NCBI GenBank assembly: GCA_013399695.1
Contig: VXAU01000757.1
Coordinates: forward strand, 81,804 to 145,803
From: Formicarius rufipectus
Taxonomy: Eukaryota; Chordata; Aves; Passeriformes; Formicariidae
Direction: 5' to 3'
DNA: 64,000 nucleotides
Part shown: piece after piece, positions 43,801 to 55,800 of the stretch
Layout of the letters: every line of letters begins with the position of its first letter
Numbering within the stretch: the stretch's first letter is position 1
Made by a program: the position numbers and the translations under genes
Notes under the pieces: model-generated
Databases searched by the model: none
Told to the model about the DNA's origin: nothing
What the model saw: only the letters and a program-made list of their open reading frames with translations

Positions 43801-46800
43801 TACATTAAGGAGGCAATTAGAGGAAAACCCATCTTCAGCATTATTGTTCTTACTAATTAGTAGTAGTCTACAGACACCAGAACATCAATAATAATATGAA
43901 CAGTCAATTTGTACCCTCAATTTTCAGGAAAAAGAAAACAACCAAAATACATATTTTTGTCAGGAATTGGAACATGTGTATTTAACAAGGTATCATGTGC
44001 ATTAACAGCCCCTTGGGCTTTCTACAAAACTGTTCAAATAATTAGGCTTTCACTGGCTACTCTTTTAATGGTGTATACAAAATCCTCTAAAGGCACAGAA
44101 GGAATAGACATTAATTTTCAAACCGCAAAATCATTCTGCACGCCCAGCCTGACAAGACTTGCAACAGCATTATTTTTAAAAAACGCAATCCTTTGTCATT
44201 AAATAGATTTTACTTAGTTCAGCTCCAGATCAGCAGAGAGTATTAGGGGTGCGACCGAATTCTTCAAGGACTGATGAGGTGATCTGGGGAAGAGACAAAG
44301 ACAATCCTGCATATACAGAGGTTTAGGTTCCTTACCAAAGGGTGGGTGCTTACCTTCCCACTGGCCAGTCAGCACCAGACTCCTGCTAATGACAATGTCA
44401 ATCTCTCTGGCACCATATTCCACAGCTAGCTTTATTTCAGCCAGTTTGGTTTCTAGGGGAGTTTGTCCAGATGGAAACCCAGCAGCCACTAGCATGAAAA
44501 GGGATGCAGGTAGAAAGAAGAAATGTTTTTTGAACATTTTAAAGTTTTATAAACTAACCATAAATTTGCATATACCTCTAATACACAAAAAGTTTGAAAG
44601 TTTTTCTTTTTTCACCCTTACCATGATTCAAAAAATCTAAAGGCAGTTCATCCTACCCCTCTTCAGCCAAAGCAAGCATTAGCTCTACCCCCAAAAACCA
44701 ATGTCCAGCCAGGTACCAAGCGCATCTTGTGAGAAGATCTTTCACACATCTTAAAATTTTCCAGAGCTGCCTACATAAAACCCAAAATATCTATTGCTTC
44801 CAGCAGAACTGAAAAAACAAGGAGTGAATTCAGATATGAAGCAATACATACATTTTTCATTCTCTCCAATTTCTTTAAGCAGCTTCTCAAGCTAAATCAT
44901 GGTAATATTGCTTAACAGCTAGATCACAATATAGCAGAAATTGCTTTCAATGAGATCTACTGAAGATTATGTTTATGATGTTTAAGTACAAAACACAAAG
45001 ATAACTTTGAAAATGGAAAAATATAATGGCTTTTCCAGAGACTGTCTTTCTCTGACATATAAATGCATTTAGTATGTATTTTTCCCCTACACAGCAATGA
45101 AACAACAACAAAAAAAGCTCACCAGAAAACATGGATCTTAGCATTAAACACCTGATCTAACTTCAAAGTTAGCCCCTACTTTGAGCAAGAGGTTGGACCA
45201 GGTGACATCCAGAGCTCCCTTCCAACCTGCATAATACTTTGATTATACTTATTGTGGATTCAGGACTTGTCTCACGTGTGGTGACTGGAGAATAGCTGGC
45301 ACTCTTAGATTTGTATGTAAAGGCCCTGAACTCATGGTCTGCTCAGCAGGCAACAACCCTTGGCTCTGCACACACCTTCAGGATGTGCTGGTTTGGGCTC
45401 GGACAGAGTTATTCTCCTAGTAGCTGATATAGGGCTGTGTTTTGGATTTGTGCTGGAAACAGTGTTGGTACCACAAGGATATTCTGGCTACTGCTGAGCA
45501 GTGCTTGCACAGAGTTAAGGTCTTTTCTGCCTCTCACCACCCCCACCAGTGAGTGCACTGGGGGTGCACAAAAAAACTGGAAGACACAGCCAGAACAGCA
45601 GATCCCAACTGCCCAAAGGGATATTGCACACCACACAGCATCATGTCCCACATATAAACAAGGGGCAAATTTGGCTAGAGGCTACTGCCTGTAGACTGGC
45701 TGGGCATCGGTCACTCAGTGGTGAGCAACTGCTTTACATTTGTATCACCTGTCTCACTTGTGTTTTCTTGGGGTTTTTTAATTATTATTTTCCTTTTCAT
45801 TGCATTCATTTCCATTTCAATGCATTTATTGCATATACTACTATTTGTATTATTATTAATTATATTTTATTTAAATTATGCAACTGTTTTTATCTGAAAC
45901 CATAAATTTTCTCACTTTTACCCTTCCAATTTTCTTTCCTCACCATCCTGAAAGGGGGTGTGTGAGCAAGCAGCTCTGTGGTGCTTAGTTGCTGGCTAGG
46001 GTTAGACCTTGACAATCACTTAAAAGCTAAACAATTGATAGGGAAAATAAACCTTGTATTAGAACTCCTATTATTATCATCATCATCTTCATCTACTTAG
46101 TGCATACTAGTACTTGTCCAGCACACTAGCCCAATTTCTTCTATTCAGGTGAGGAAAACACTGATACATTTTAAAGACCACTTTGAAGAACTTCCAGCAA
46201 AAGACTTAGCACTTTTGATAAAATTGAAGTTGAAAGAAAACAACAGATTAGACCAGAAGAAAATCCTCCCCTCCATTCTCCTCCTTCCACCTTTTCACCT
46301 TACACCCTGACACAAAAGCAACTCCAAGCTTTTGGATTTTTCCACATATATTATAACATCAAAATATTTAATTGTATATTTTTGAACAAAGCTTACCTGA
46401 AGCTACTGGTATGTTACAACCAGCAGCCTTTAGGGCATTCACAGCATCGGTGACTCTTGCAGGATATACACAAACTGCTCCAACAGTAATGCCTGAAAAA
46501 GCCACAGTTCACTTTTTCAGACATAGAATTCCACCTTCTTGACTGCAGTCCACATTATGAGCACTGTTTTCACCACCCACTTCTGTGTTCTCACAAGGAT
46601 TTTAAGCACCTGTTACACCAGGGATGTCTGTTCTATTGCTCAAATTGTTCAGGTAGTTCTCCATACTGTTTCCTCCTTCATCTGACCCTGGGAGCATGTC
46701 TACATTAGTAGGAGTTAAAACTCCAAGACATTTACTGACAGATTCACAGTTTAATGCCAACACATACAGTTAAAGACATGCTTAATCAGCGAATTACTGC

Positions 46801-49800
46801 AAGAGAAACAGCACTGCCAAGCTCTGTTCTTACTTGTTGAGGTAGATGGAGCGCAGCAGCAACTGAGCAGTTTTTATGTTAAAGCGGTTCTACAGCATTT
46901 CTAGTTAAAATCCTATTCTCTCGGTGTCTCGGCAACTGACCTCATATTTAATACTTCAGCTGTCTGAAAAGTCCATAAATTCAAATTTTAAAAAAAGAAT
47001 ATTCTTAGGTATTTTAGGTATATGGCTTAAACTAAAGGTCTGATGCCCCTTTGGTTCTATACCATATGACTTTAATCAGTGGACAAGCGTCGTTTCTGAA
47101 AATTGAAAAATAATGAGGAAATGTAGACATTTTCTATACAAAATCCACACAACAAAAGCTATCATACCTTTATCATGCATGTCCAAGGCTTTGAGCAGAT
47201 CCTCTCTGATAGGATGCTTTGCTTTAAAACAAAGTCTTTGAACATTTGAAGGAGTATCATCGCCTGAAAGAGTGGTGAGGTCTATGCAGGTGACAGCTTT
47301 CAGCAGCCAAGCAGCCTACAATGGGAGCAAAACACAATTTCAGTTTACACTTACAAAGCCTTATAAGATGCAAAAATCAGAAGCCTAGCTCTCACTCTGA
47401 CAATGAGGAAATGTACAGGACATAACACAGGATATACAAATAATGGCTTATGATAGACAAGGTTGGCACGTATTTGTTCATGTCTTGAGCAGTATGTAAT
47501 GATACAGAAAACATCTGGAATCAGACCTACTCTCAGGACAGAGGGTTAAATTCCAATTTTTGCTGCAAAATAACCACTAGATTGGCTCTGAAAGAATCAG
47601 ACATTTTTATCTGGGGAAAAAAAAAAACAAAAAAAAACCAAAAAAACAAAACAGCCTGTTTCAAATTTAATTCTTTAAGACAAAGATGAAAACCACCTAT
47701 GTGAGGAATCTCACTGCTATAATAAGCCCCATGCTCCACAGTATGTATGTATTTTTAAGGCTTGTATGCACAATTATACAGGTGCTTCAAGAGAAGTACA
47801 GGTTTGCAATTGACAGTACCCAGATAAGTGTACACCCATATCAACAATTTGCACACTTGCATGTTTGCATGCTTATCCTCCTATCAGAGTGAAATGTGGA
47901 AACACAGGGGCTTAAAAACCTAAGCATCTTCAAACTTGGGGTCTAGACTCCAGATGTTTTGACTTTCTTTTGTGTGAATCAGGAATTTTAAAAAATCTGT
48001 AATTATTTTAATATATTAACTATATATAAAAATATATATTTAAACTTATATATTTAAAAAAACAAAAGCAAGAGCTCAGTGACAAGGTGAAAGCACTCTT
48101 TAGATGAAAATGTTACAGATTTTTAAAAGACTTATTAATCAAAGAATGGAACAGAAGGATGACGAAACATTTTATGAGCTTTTTTTCTGAACAAAAGTTG
48201 AGCTCAAGATATTATTTTGAAATATTTGCAGAAGGTCTTCTAGCAAATGCTCATTTACAGTAATGGCTTCACTAAAAGCTGACATCTCTTACTGGGCACT
48301 TGTACAAGGGGCAAGGTACTTTTGCAATGCCAAAGTCCATTTGAGTCCATAAAACCCCTCTCTTACTGCTCTGCTCTGTGACATGATTTGTCAGTAAAGT
48401 TAGCAAAGCTTGTTTCCACATGGAGGTATTACTCTGCAAATCTTCCATGGCTGGCCAGCCTGCAAAGCTTTCACACTTCACTGAAGGGAGTCTCTTTTTG
48501 GAATCTGCAGTGAATGTGACACTGGAACATGCTTTGGGGTGACTGAATGGAGTAATGGACCATCTCTGGCCTCTGTTAGTCTAAGCTTGACTGCTTGTTT
48601 CTGATTACTCCTTTCACCCTAAAATACTTCAAAAGAGTTTTTCACTTTAAATGGTTTTGTGTTTCTTTTACTTGGATTTTTTTATCCTTCATTCAAGGGA
48701 ATTTTTGTCTCATCTCTTATAACAAGAATCATAAAGTCATCAAGACAAATATAGTCAGGGAGTTCCAAGAACTTTGTTTATATTAAGGGGTTTTTCAAAT
48801 ATATACTCTGGAAAATGGGAAGCAGGATTTGAATCCGTGATACTTATGTGTTTTGAACAACTTTTTTAAGAAGTATAACTAAGTGATTCTTGTTTCATTC
48901 TATTGTGTTCCACTGTTAAGATTAATCCTTCATTGTCTCCTTCCTCCTGCTTCCAAGTTTTAGTTCCAGTTGCACACAAACAACTTGTTTGGTGTGCTGA
49001 GAGGAGGAATCCCATGCCTTTTTTTGCAGAACAGCTGTCAGTGGATGAGAAATCAGTTTGCCTTTTGGACACTGGTTACAACCCCGTGGCTGGGGGTTCA
49101 CTGGGAGCTCCGGGTCTCTGCATAGCATTTCTCAGGCCTTGCCCTTGGCTGAAAGCTGCTGCCAAAACACCTGGAGCATCCTGCAGCCAGTTCTGCATGT
49201 CATTGCCCTCTCAGGACTTCCCATCCTGCCACCAGTGGGGTCGGAAGCTGGCACATGGCTGTGCCTCACCCATTCTGCTCTGTAGAACACATCAGCTTTT
49301 GCTGCTGGCAGAATGGCTTTGCATTACAAGTGTCATGTACAAACTGGAGACTCGAAAATGCACACCAGGTCAGTATCTGTCCATTCTGCCTGCAGGGCAA
49401 TAACCACCAGGGGCTGAGGGTAACTGCTAAGATACTCTAAATGTGTGTTCAGTGAATTCAAGTCAGCCCTGAAAAGAAGTTCATTTGCGCCACTGGCATT
49501 ATTTCATAGTAAGACGGACAATAACCCACCATTTACCTTATCTCAGCAGCTGAAAAGTAAGTCCCCCTAATATTACTGGGCTCATTCCTTCCTCCAAATG
49601 CCACAGCCAGTCAGGACTTTTGAATTTCAGTTAAAAACTAGTTAAGCAATGAAATCACACATGTTGGGAATGTTTAAGTAAAGAAAAATCATCCAGGTAG
49701 GTCAAACTTGACAGGGATCATGATCGTATCTTACAGCTTTGAAATTAAAAAAATAAGAAGGCAACATGCAGAGAAGTCTGTCTGGGAAACAGAATAAATG

Positions 49801-52800
49801 TGGTGGGATAGTAATATACAATTTAATCCACTCATGAATAAAGATGATTTAAATCCATTTGCGGTTTTGCCACTCATGAGTTATAAGGTTTTTAACTTGT
49901 TTGGATAAATGCATCACCTTATTCCATCCCATCATCATCAAATACAAATTATTAAAATAAGACATGGACAAGCACATCTTTTAAGTTTACATGTATCTTG
50001 AAAAAAATTCAATATTACAGCCTGGAGAGGGAGAGTGACTGCTTTAAAAATACAAGAACAGAATGCATAAGAAGAGCACTTACTTGCGGATTACCTCTCA
50101 AAGTTTTCCATTTTTTAATATGTTCCGCATGCCTCACAACTGCAGGTCGATTCACATATACTTTTGAGNNNNNNNNNNNNNNNNNNNNNNNNNNNNNNNN
50201 NNNNNAAAAAAAAAAAGGCTCATCTATTTCTGTATTCTTTTAATACACAGTGTGGTACCTTAGAAGAAAGTTGTAGCTTGTTTTGGAACCTCTGAAGAGC
50301 GTGTTGTGCTGTCATGTCCTTTTAGGGGCTTGTGTACTTACCCCCAGTCCAAAATAGCATTAACCTCTGTTACGGTATGATTTGAGAACTGGATTTTAAC
50401 AAAACATGTTTTAGTTGCCATTGCAACTGAATTAACTTACTGCTGATGGGAGATGTTATGTTGCCAGTCCTGGACTAAGAAGTTTATTATACATGTAGCA
50501 TTAAAAAAAAAAAAAAACACCCACAAAACAGACTTCTGCCATTGCTTGATGATGTAGTTCTTGATTCTGAATAAATGGTAATACTTATTTCAGCCCTTTG
50601 CTTGTTTGCTGTGTCCCAGGATACAACAGCATCTATTGTGTGCATGAACCTTTCTTTACAGAAACTGTACCCCACAAGGTCAAAAAACCTCTGTACAAAC
50701 CAATGCATAACCAAGCATGTTGTTATTGTCTGGAGTTAATTTTACTAAATTTGCCAATAGGGTATGACTAACTGCAAGTTTCCAAAAGTACTGAATTCCT
50801 GGGCAACATACCCTTCTGAAACCTGTCTGTGAAGTGCTCACCTCGCCAAGGGAGGACTCAAGGCAACATCTTCAATATGTGAATTCCTTCAGGTGCCCAT
50901 TGAAGGGAGATTGGCTCACAATTTCAATGAGTTTCATTACCCATAAACAATAACAGATGCAAAGAGAAGCAGATGCTCAACATTTACTAAAATAATGAAG
51001 CTTTCTAGAACCCGAAGAATCAAATATTGGACACTGCTTAAAAAAGGCTTACGAAAGCTAACTGACTGAAAAAACACTGAGGGTTCAGGTTCTTGAGTCT
51101 TTAAATTTATGCTTACCATGATAAACCAAAAGGGTAATTTTTAATATTCAGATATACAAACTGCTCATGGGAGTACACAGGAAAAAGAAATTGGAATATC
51201 TTCAAAATCTGTCATATTCCAAAACATAAATAAAAACTAATCATTTAAGCATTCCATGAAGAATGCTCTGAAAACAGCATCAACAACCATTAACCACCAA
51301 TCATTAGCAAATTCCCACCACCAATCAGCAAACAGCATCACCAGTTAACATCAGAATAGAGACATGGGCATAGATAGTAGGAGATAAAAATTCTGGGTGA
51401 CTAAATTCATTATGAGTGTATTATCTCTATGAATCTTCTTTAATGTTGCATTAAACTTGCACTTCCCTTGAGCATATTGATTCAGAAAATGGTTCAAAAC
51501 TTTACAAGAAAAAGCCTGAGAGCCAAAATCACTAATTTTGTACAGAAATCTTATCCTCAATTTCTCTTCTTCCTAGTTGAGAGCTTTAATAGCAAAAAAA
51601 AAAAAAAGTAGAAAACTAATACACTAACCAAAGTTTGTGTAAATAAAAGTTCATTTTCCCTACAGTTACAAAACACTGCAGAGAAACTAGTTTAGGGTAA
51701 AGATGACTCTGTGGGAATGCAGGACAAAAGCATTTACAGATAAATAAAATCTTGTTCTGAGCATAGTAAGCCACTGTGCTGCCACTTTTCTATTACTACA
51801 TACAAGATATTAATGAGTGATGCCTACAAGGTCAAAATGTTGTCTAGAAACAAAAAGTAAATCAGTAAAGGAATTTCAAAGGAATCCTAAAGAATGTATG
51901 GATTTCTTTAAGAATTTGGCACCAGGCTCACGGTATGGCAGCAAGGAAAAGAAGTAGCTTGCAAAGCTGCAAATCAGTCGAACAGCTAACTCTTGTTACT
52001 TCTCGCTGCTTTCAAAGCCACAGGCTTACCCATTCTGCCCCAAAAACAGGAAACTCAACTGACATGTAGAAAGCAGGTGAGAAAAAGGTATTGCTACAAA
52101 AGCTATGGCTAGAGTTTTCTTCCTTTTTGCTCATGAACAAATGCAAACTATACAGACAGCTGAAACATAGACTAGTTAAAACTCTGTCTGCAGTTGCCTT
52201 GAGATTTAGGCTCCTCTGTGATCAGCAGTGCCCATACACGACTTCCCATGGGGCCACTACAGGAAATATTTGACAAAGTCCATGAGGGAAGAAAGCATAA
52301 CTAACTAACTAACTAACTAAAATTGGGAAATACAAACTCTGTGTTATAATTCTCCTACTACGTGCCAAGTGCACAGGTAGTATCATTTAATTGTAATATC
52401 ATTTATTATTATAGCTTTTGAAACCTAATGGATGCACAGTTAACTTTCAGCCCCTTTGGAAAAAAGTGATAAAATCAAAGAAAAAAGTTTAGATGAAGAA
52501 CTCAGCTTCTCGCCTTCTAATGAGGATCCTTTCAGTTAGTCTACTCGAACCTATTCTTCATACATTACTAAAGACAACCAAAAAAATCCAACTAATAAAA
52601 AACTTCAGCTTCCTGTAGAAGAGTTTAGAAGTATATGAAGACAGTATTCAGTCTGCTAGACAAGGAAAATTCAAGTCTGAGATCAAAATTTAAATGAAAG
52701 AACATACATTTCCCCCAAGAAGTTAACTCTTCATTAGTCATTATTTGCTGAGGATTTGGTCTGACTCGTCTTGTGCTGAGTTGGGTAGAAACATACACAC

Positions 52801-55800
52801 AGCTGTTATATCCACCCCACCTGAATTTGAGCATCACTACTCACAAGGTCTGAGAAATCTTTTCAGAACATAGAGCACTGCATGCTAGATTATCTTAAAG
52901 AAAATAGTCAAGTATATGCCATTTGGAGAAAAAAAAAAAACACCCTGTAAACTCATAATCAGTGGGAGAAAAGATGTGGAAGAAGCATGGAAGTGAAATG
53001 TTACTACTTTTGCTTTGCCCAAAGTCACCTGTGAAAGTTACCATATATCAGCTGATCAGCAATAGCTGACCAAATGTTCCTTAAAAATACAATAAAATTC
53101 ATTGCCTTAAGCCCTTTTCGCTATCTAACATATTTTACCTTCTGTTTTCAGTAAATCAAGGCTAGTCACAAAGGTAGCTGACACACGGCAACTCAGTAAG
53201 GTCTAATGTCTAATTTTTGTGCCTGAGACAAAAGGTCCTTTCCTTGAAGGACCATAGACTTTGGATCTCCAAATATTTTTCTGAATATGGGATCTCAAGT
53301 CACTGTGCATAAAACAGGCAGAAAAATAAATTTAAAAAAAAAATTAAATAATTCAACAGAAATGAGAGCTCCATCCTTTTTTGTTCAACTTGAGGTGAGA
53401 CATTATGAAACTTACTACAGGAAATAAAATGGTGTCATATGAATTGCACGGAAAGGAAGGACAAAGGTTCTGGTAATATGCAGCAGCAGATGGAGACTTC
53501 CATATAACACAGACCTTTTATTCAAGCCCATTTCTGCATTAATTAAAGCAATGGGCAAGTGAAAAAAAAATATGTCTCAATGTAATTGTCTCAAAATAGA
53601 CTTTCAAAGTTTGCTATGTGAGGTCTCACCAAATCTTTATATGTAAGTATCTGTATTCAGCAAAACCACTCACAATTCCAGTATTTTTTTCTTTTTTTTT
53701 TTTTTCTTTTTTTGGTATTAAAAATCAGAATAAAACCATTATTTGAAGTAGAACTGCCTTTGGATTCTCACCCTCCCTCACTCCCCCAAGCTTTATGATT
53801 TAGTATCTGGCTAAGGAAAACTATATTTAATTAGGCTCATTAACCTTGCAGTGTGAACACGTCTTTTTTTTTTTTTTTTTAAATAAGTCATCTGCTAGTC
53901 ATCTGCACAGCCATGTGGCTTCAGGGATAAAAGTAATTAAAGCAGTTACACTACAGCTAATTAGCCAATATTCTGTAATCACTCTTCAAGTTTACTTTTT
54001 TTCTCTGAAGACATTTGGAAAAATCATTTTCAATTTCTTAACAGGAAACTCATCTCCTTTCTTTGAAGAACATGGATCCAAAAATATAAACCATTTCCTC
54101 AGAAAACAATAAATAAAACCACTTCATTAGGGTAATTACATAAATATCTAAGGTACCTGACACATTCTTCATAAAACCGATCAAGCTTTCCAGAAGCTTT
54201 AAAAAGATGTGTCAATGGCATCCCTTCAGATGGTGAAACAGAAAGCTCAAGAATGCCTGAGGCAGTAGTTTCACAAGCATTTGAAGCCAGCACTGTCCCC
54301 AAAAGAAGCTGTCCCCCAACTGGTTGTTTCCATCTCTGTGCCAGAAACAGCATGTGTGCTCCTGCTCTTACCATGAATACATGACAAAATGAGTAATGAA
54401 TAGCTCCATATTTTCAGATGTTTTTTTCTTTATATGACAGAAGTTCAGCCTCCATCAGCATTCAAATACTCAAGGTGGGACATCAAAGCATGAGCCCTGA
54501 ACTAGAAACCACTTGGGACATTAGTGAAATCACACAATGGACCATGGTATCCTTCAAAGCACTTTGAAAAAACACTGACAAGCCTCTCCTCAGAAAGCAA
54601 GCTGTAGAATAACAGGGGTCTGGCTTCCTGCAGGTCCATGTTCTTGGTTGTTCCTTCTTTTCCTCACTGACTTGAGACATCGCCTCACTCCAATAAACCA
54701 GCTGTCCTGATAGAGTCTTTACAAACCATGGACTAAAACAGGATGCTGTTACTTGCATAAAGCCCAAAAAAACCAGTAGCAATGAAAACTCATGTAAATG
54801 CTGATTTGTGCCTGTCTTTCCCTCAACAGAAGGACTAATTTGGTCACTCCACCCAGTGCCTTACTTATTTCAGACATCTACCTGTTGGCCAGTCAATAAA
54901 CTACACATTCCAACTTTGGGGGTAGAGAGCTGAAGATTTATTGAACATTCATGCTACAGCATATAGAACTGAGGAGCGCTGTATGTTAATAAGGAGGCAG
55001 GACACATTAATAAGAGGGATGAGTTATGTTAACTAGGGCTTAGGAAATCCTGTCATTGTAATTCATCATAAGGTAAGCTTTTCTCCACACCTGGACTTCT
55101 TGGGGGAGGTGGGGGGGAACAAAGGGTTTCTGCATATCTTGCCACAAATTGTAAACTTCTTTCATATCTTGCAAGAAGAGACAGGACTAATACACACAGA
55201 TAATTGAAAACAGTCCTAATCTTCAAAGCTTTCTTCTTGTGGCAGGCTCTTGTCTTATCAAAGGGAGGAACTCCTCTCAGTATCTGCTGCCTAGGGTTTG
55301 CTGGACAAACCCTTCAGGTCTCCATCTGTTAATATGTGATTCTCTTCTCGAGCATCTACCTGTTCTTCAAATTCGATTAAAATTATCCAGTAGATGCAAA
55401 AGGTGTTAGAAAGCAACAGTGAAGAACCTGAGCCACAGTACAGGCTAAAACCAGCTATTAATATATTATAACAGAATTATGCTATCTTGAAAAGAGATGC
55501 AAACACTTCATTATCTAAATGCCACTTACCAACAGGCTAGCTTTCACATGTAAATGGCTCAGAAATACCAACTATAATTAAAAATATCAATTGAAACATA
55601 ATTAATGTATTTCTGGCCCTTCAACCAGAGGGTCTGAGCAACACAGAGAGATTTTGGTTTTTTTCATATCCAAGAACATTGCAAAACAACTGTAACTAAG
55701 TACTCATTACTCAGAATACATATATATATGTTTATACATATACATATACAGAAGTCAAAAAAACTATATAATCATATAATTTGGGTTGGAAGGTCTCTGA

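Larger units (their letters stand above)
37757..44353 (-). other. DERA: DERA intron 5 (about 6.6 kb)
   Basis: Donor GTAAGC and acceptor ATCCACAG. It contains a CpG- and C-rich patch at about 42430-42720, GT/GTTT simple sequence at about 42775-42870 and CAAAA-type simple sequence at 40636-40725. Otherwise it is AT-rich unique sequence with no recognised gene. Confidence 0.85.
44489..46396 (-). other. DERA: DERA intron 4 (about 1.9 kb) with LTR and CR1
   Basis: Donor GTAAGC and acceptor CATGCTAG. About a third of the intron is a solo LTR at 45384-46014, in antisense orientation to DERA. A short CR1 tail lies at 45178-45246. The rest is unique sequence. Confidence 0.9.

Noticed and set aside
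47990..48065. AT-rich TATATA block, considered as a regulatory or replication element
   Set aside because: Simple low-complexity intronic sequence with no other signal.
48903..49403. 166-codon open frame on plus, the longest in the window
   Set aside because: It lies in DERA intron 2, its composition is unlike a folded protein, no family is recognisable and no promoter or splice signals support it. An overlapping frame on the other strand is open too.
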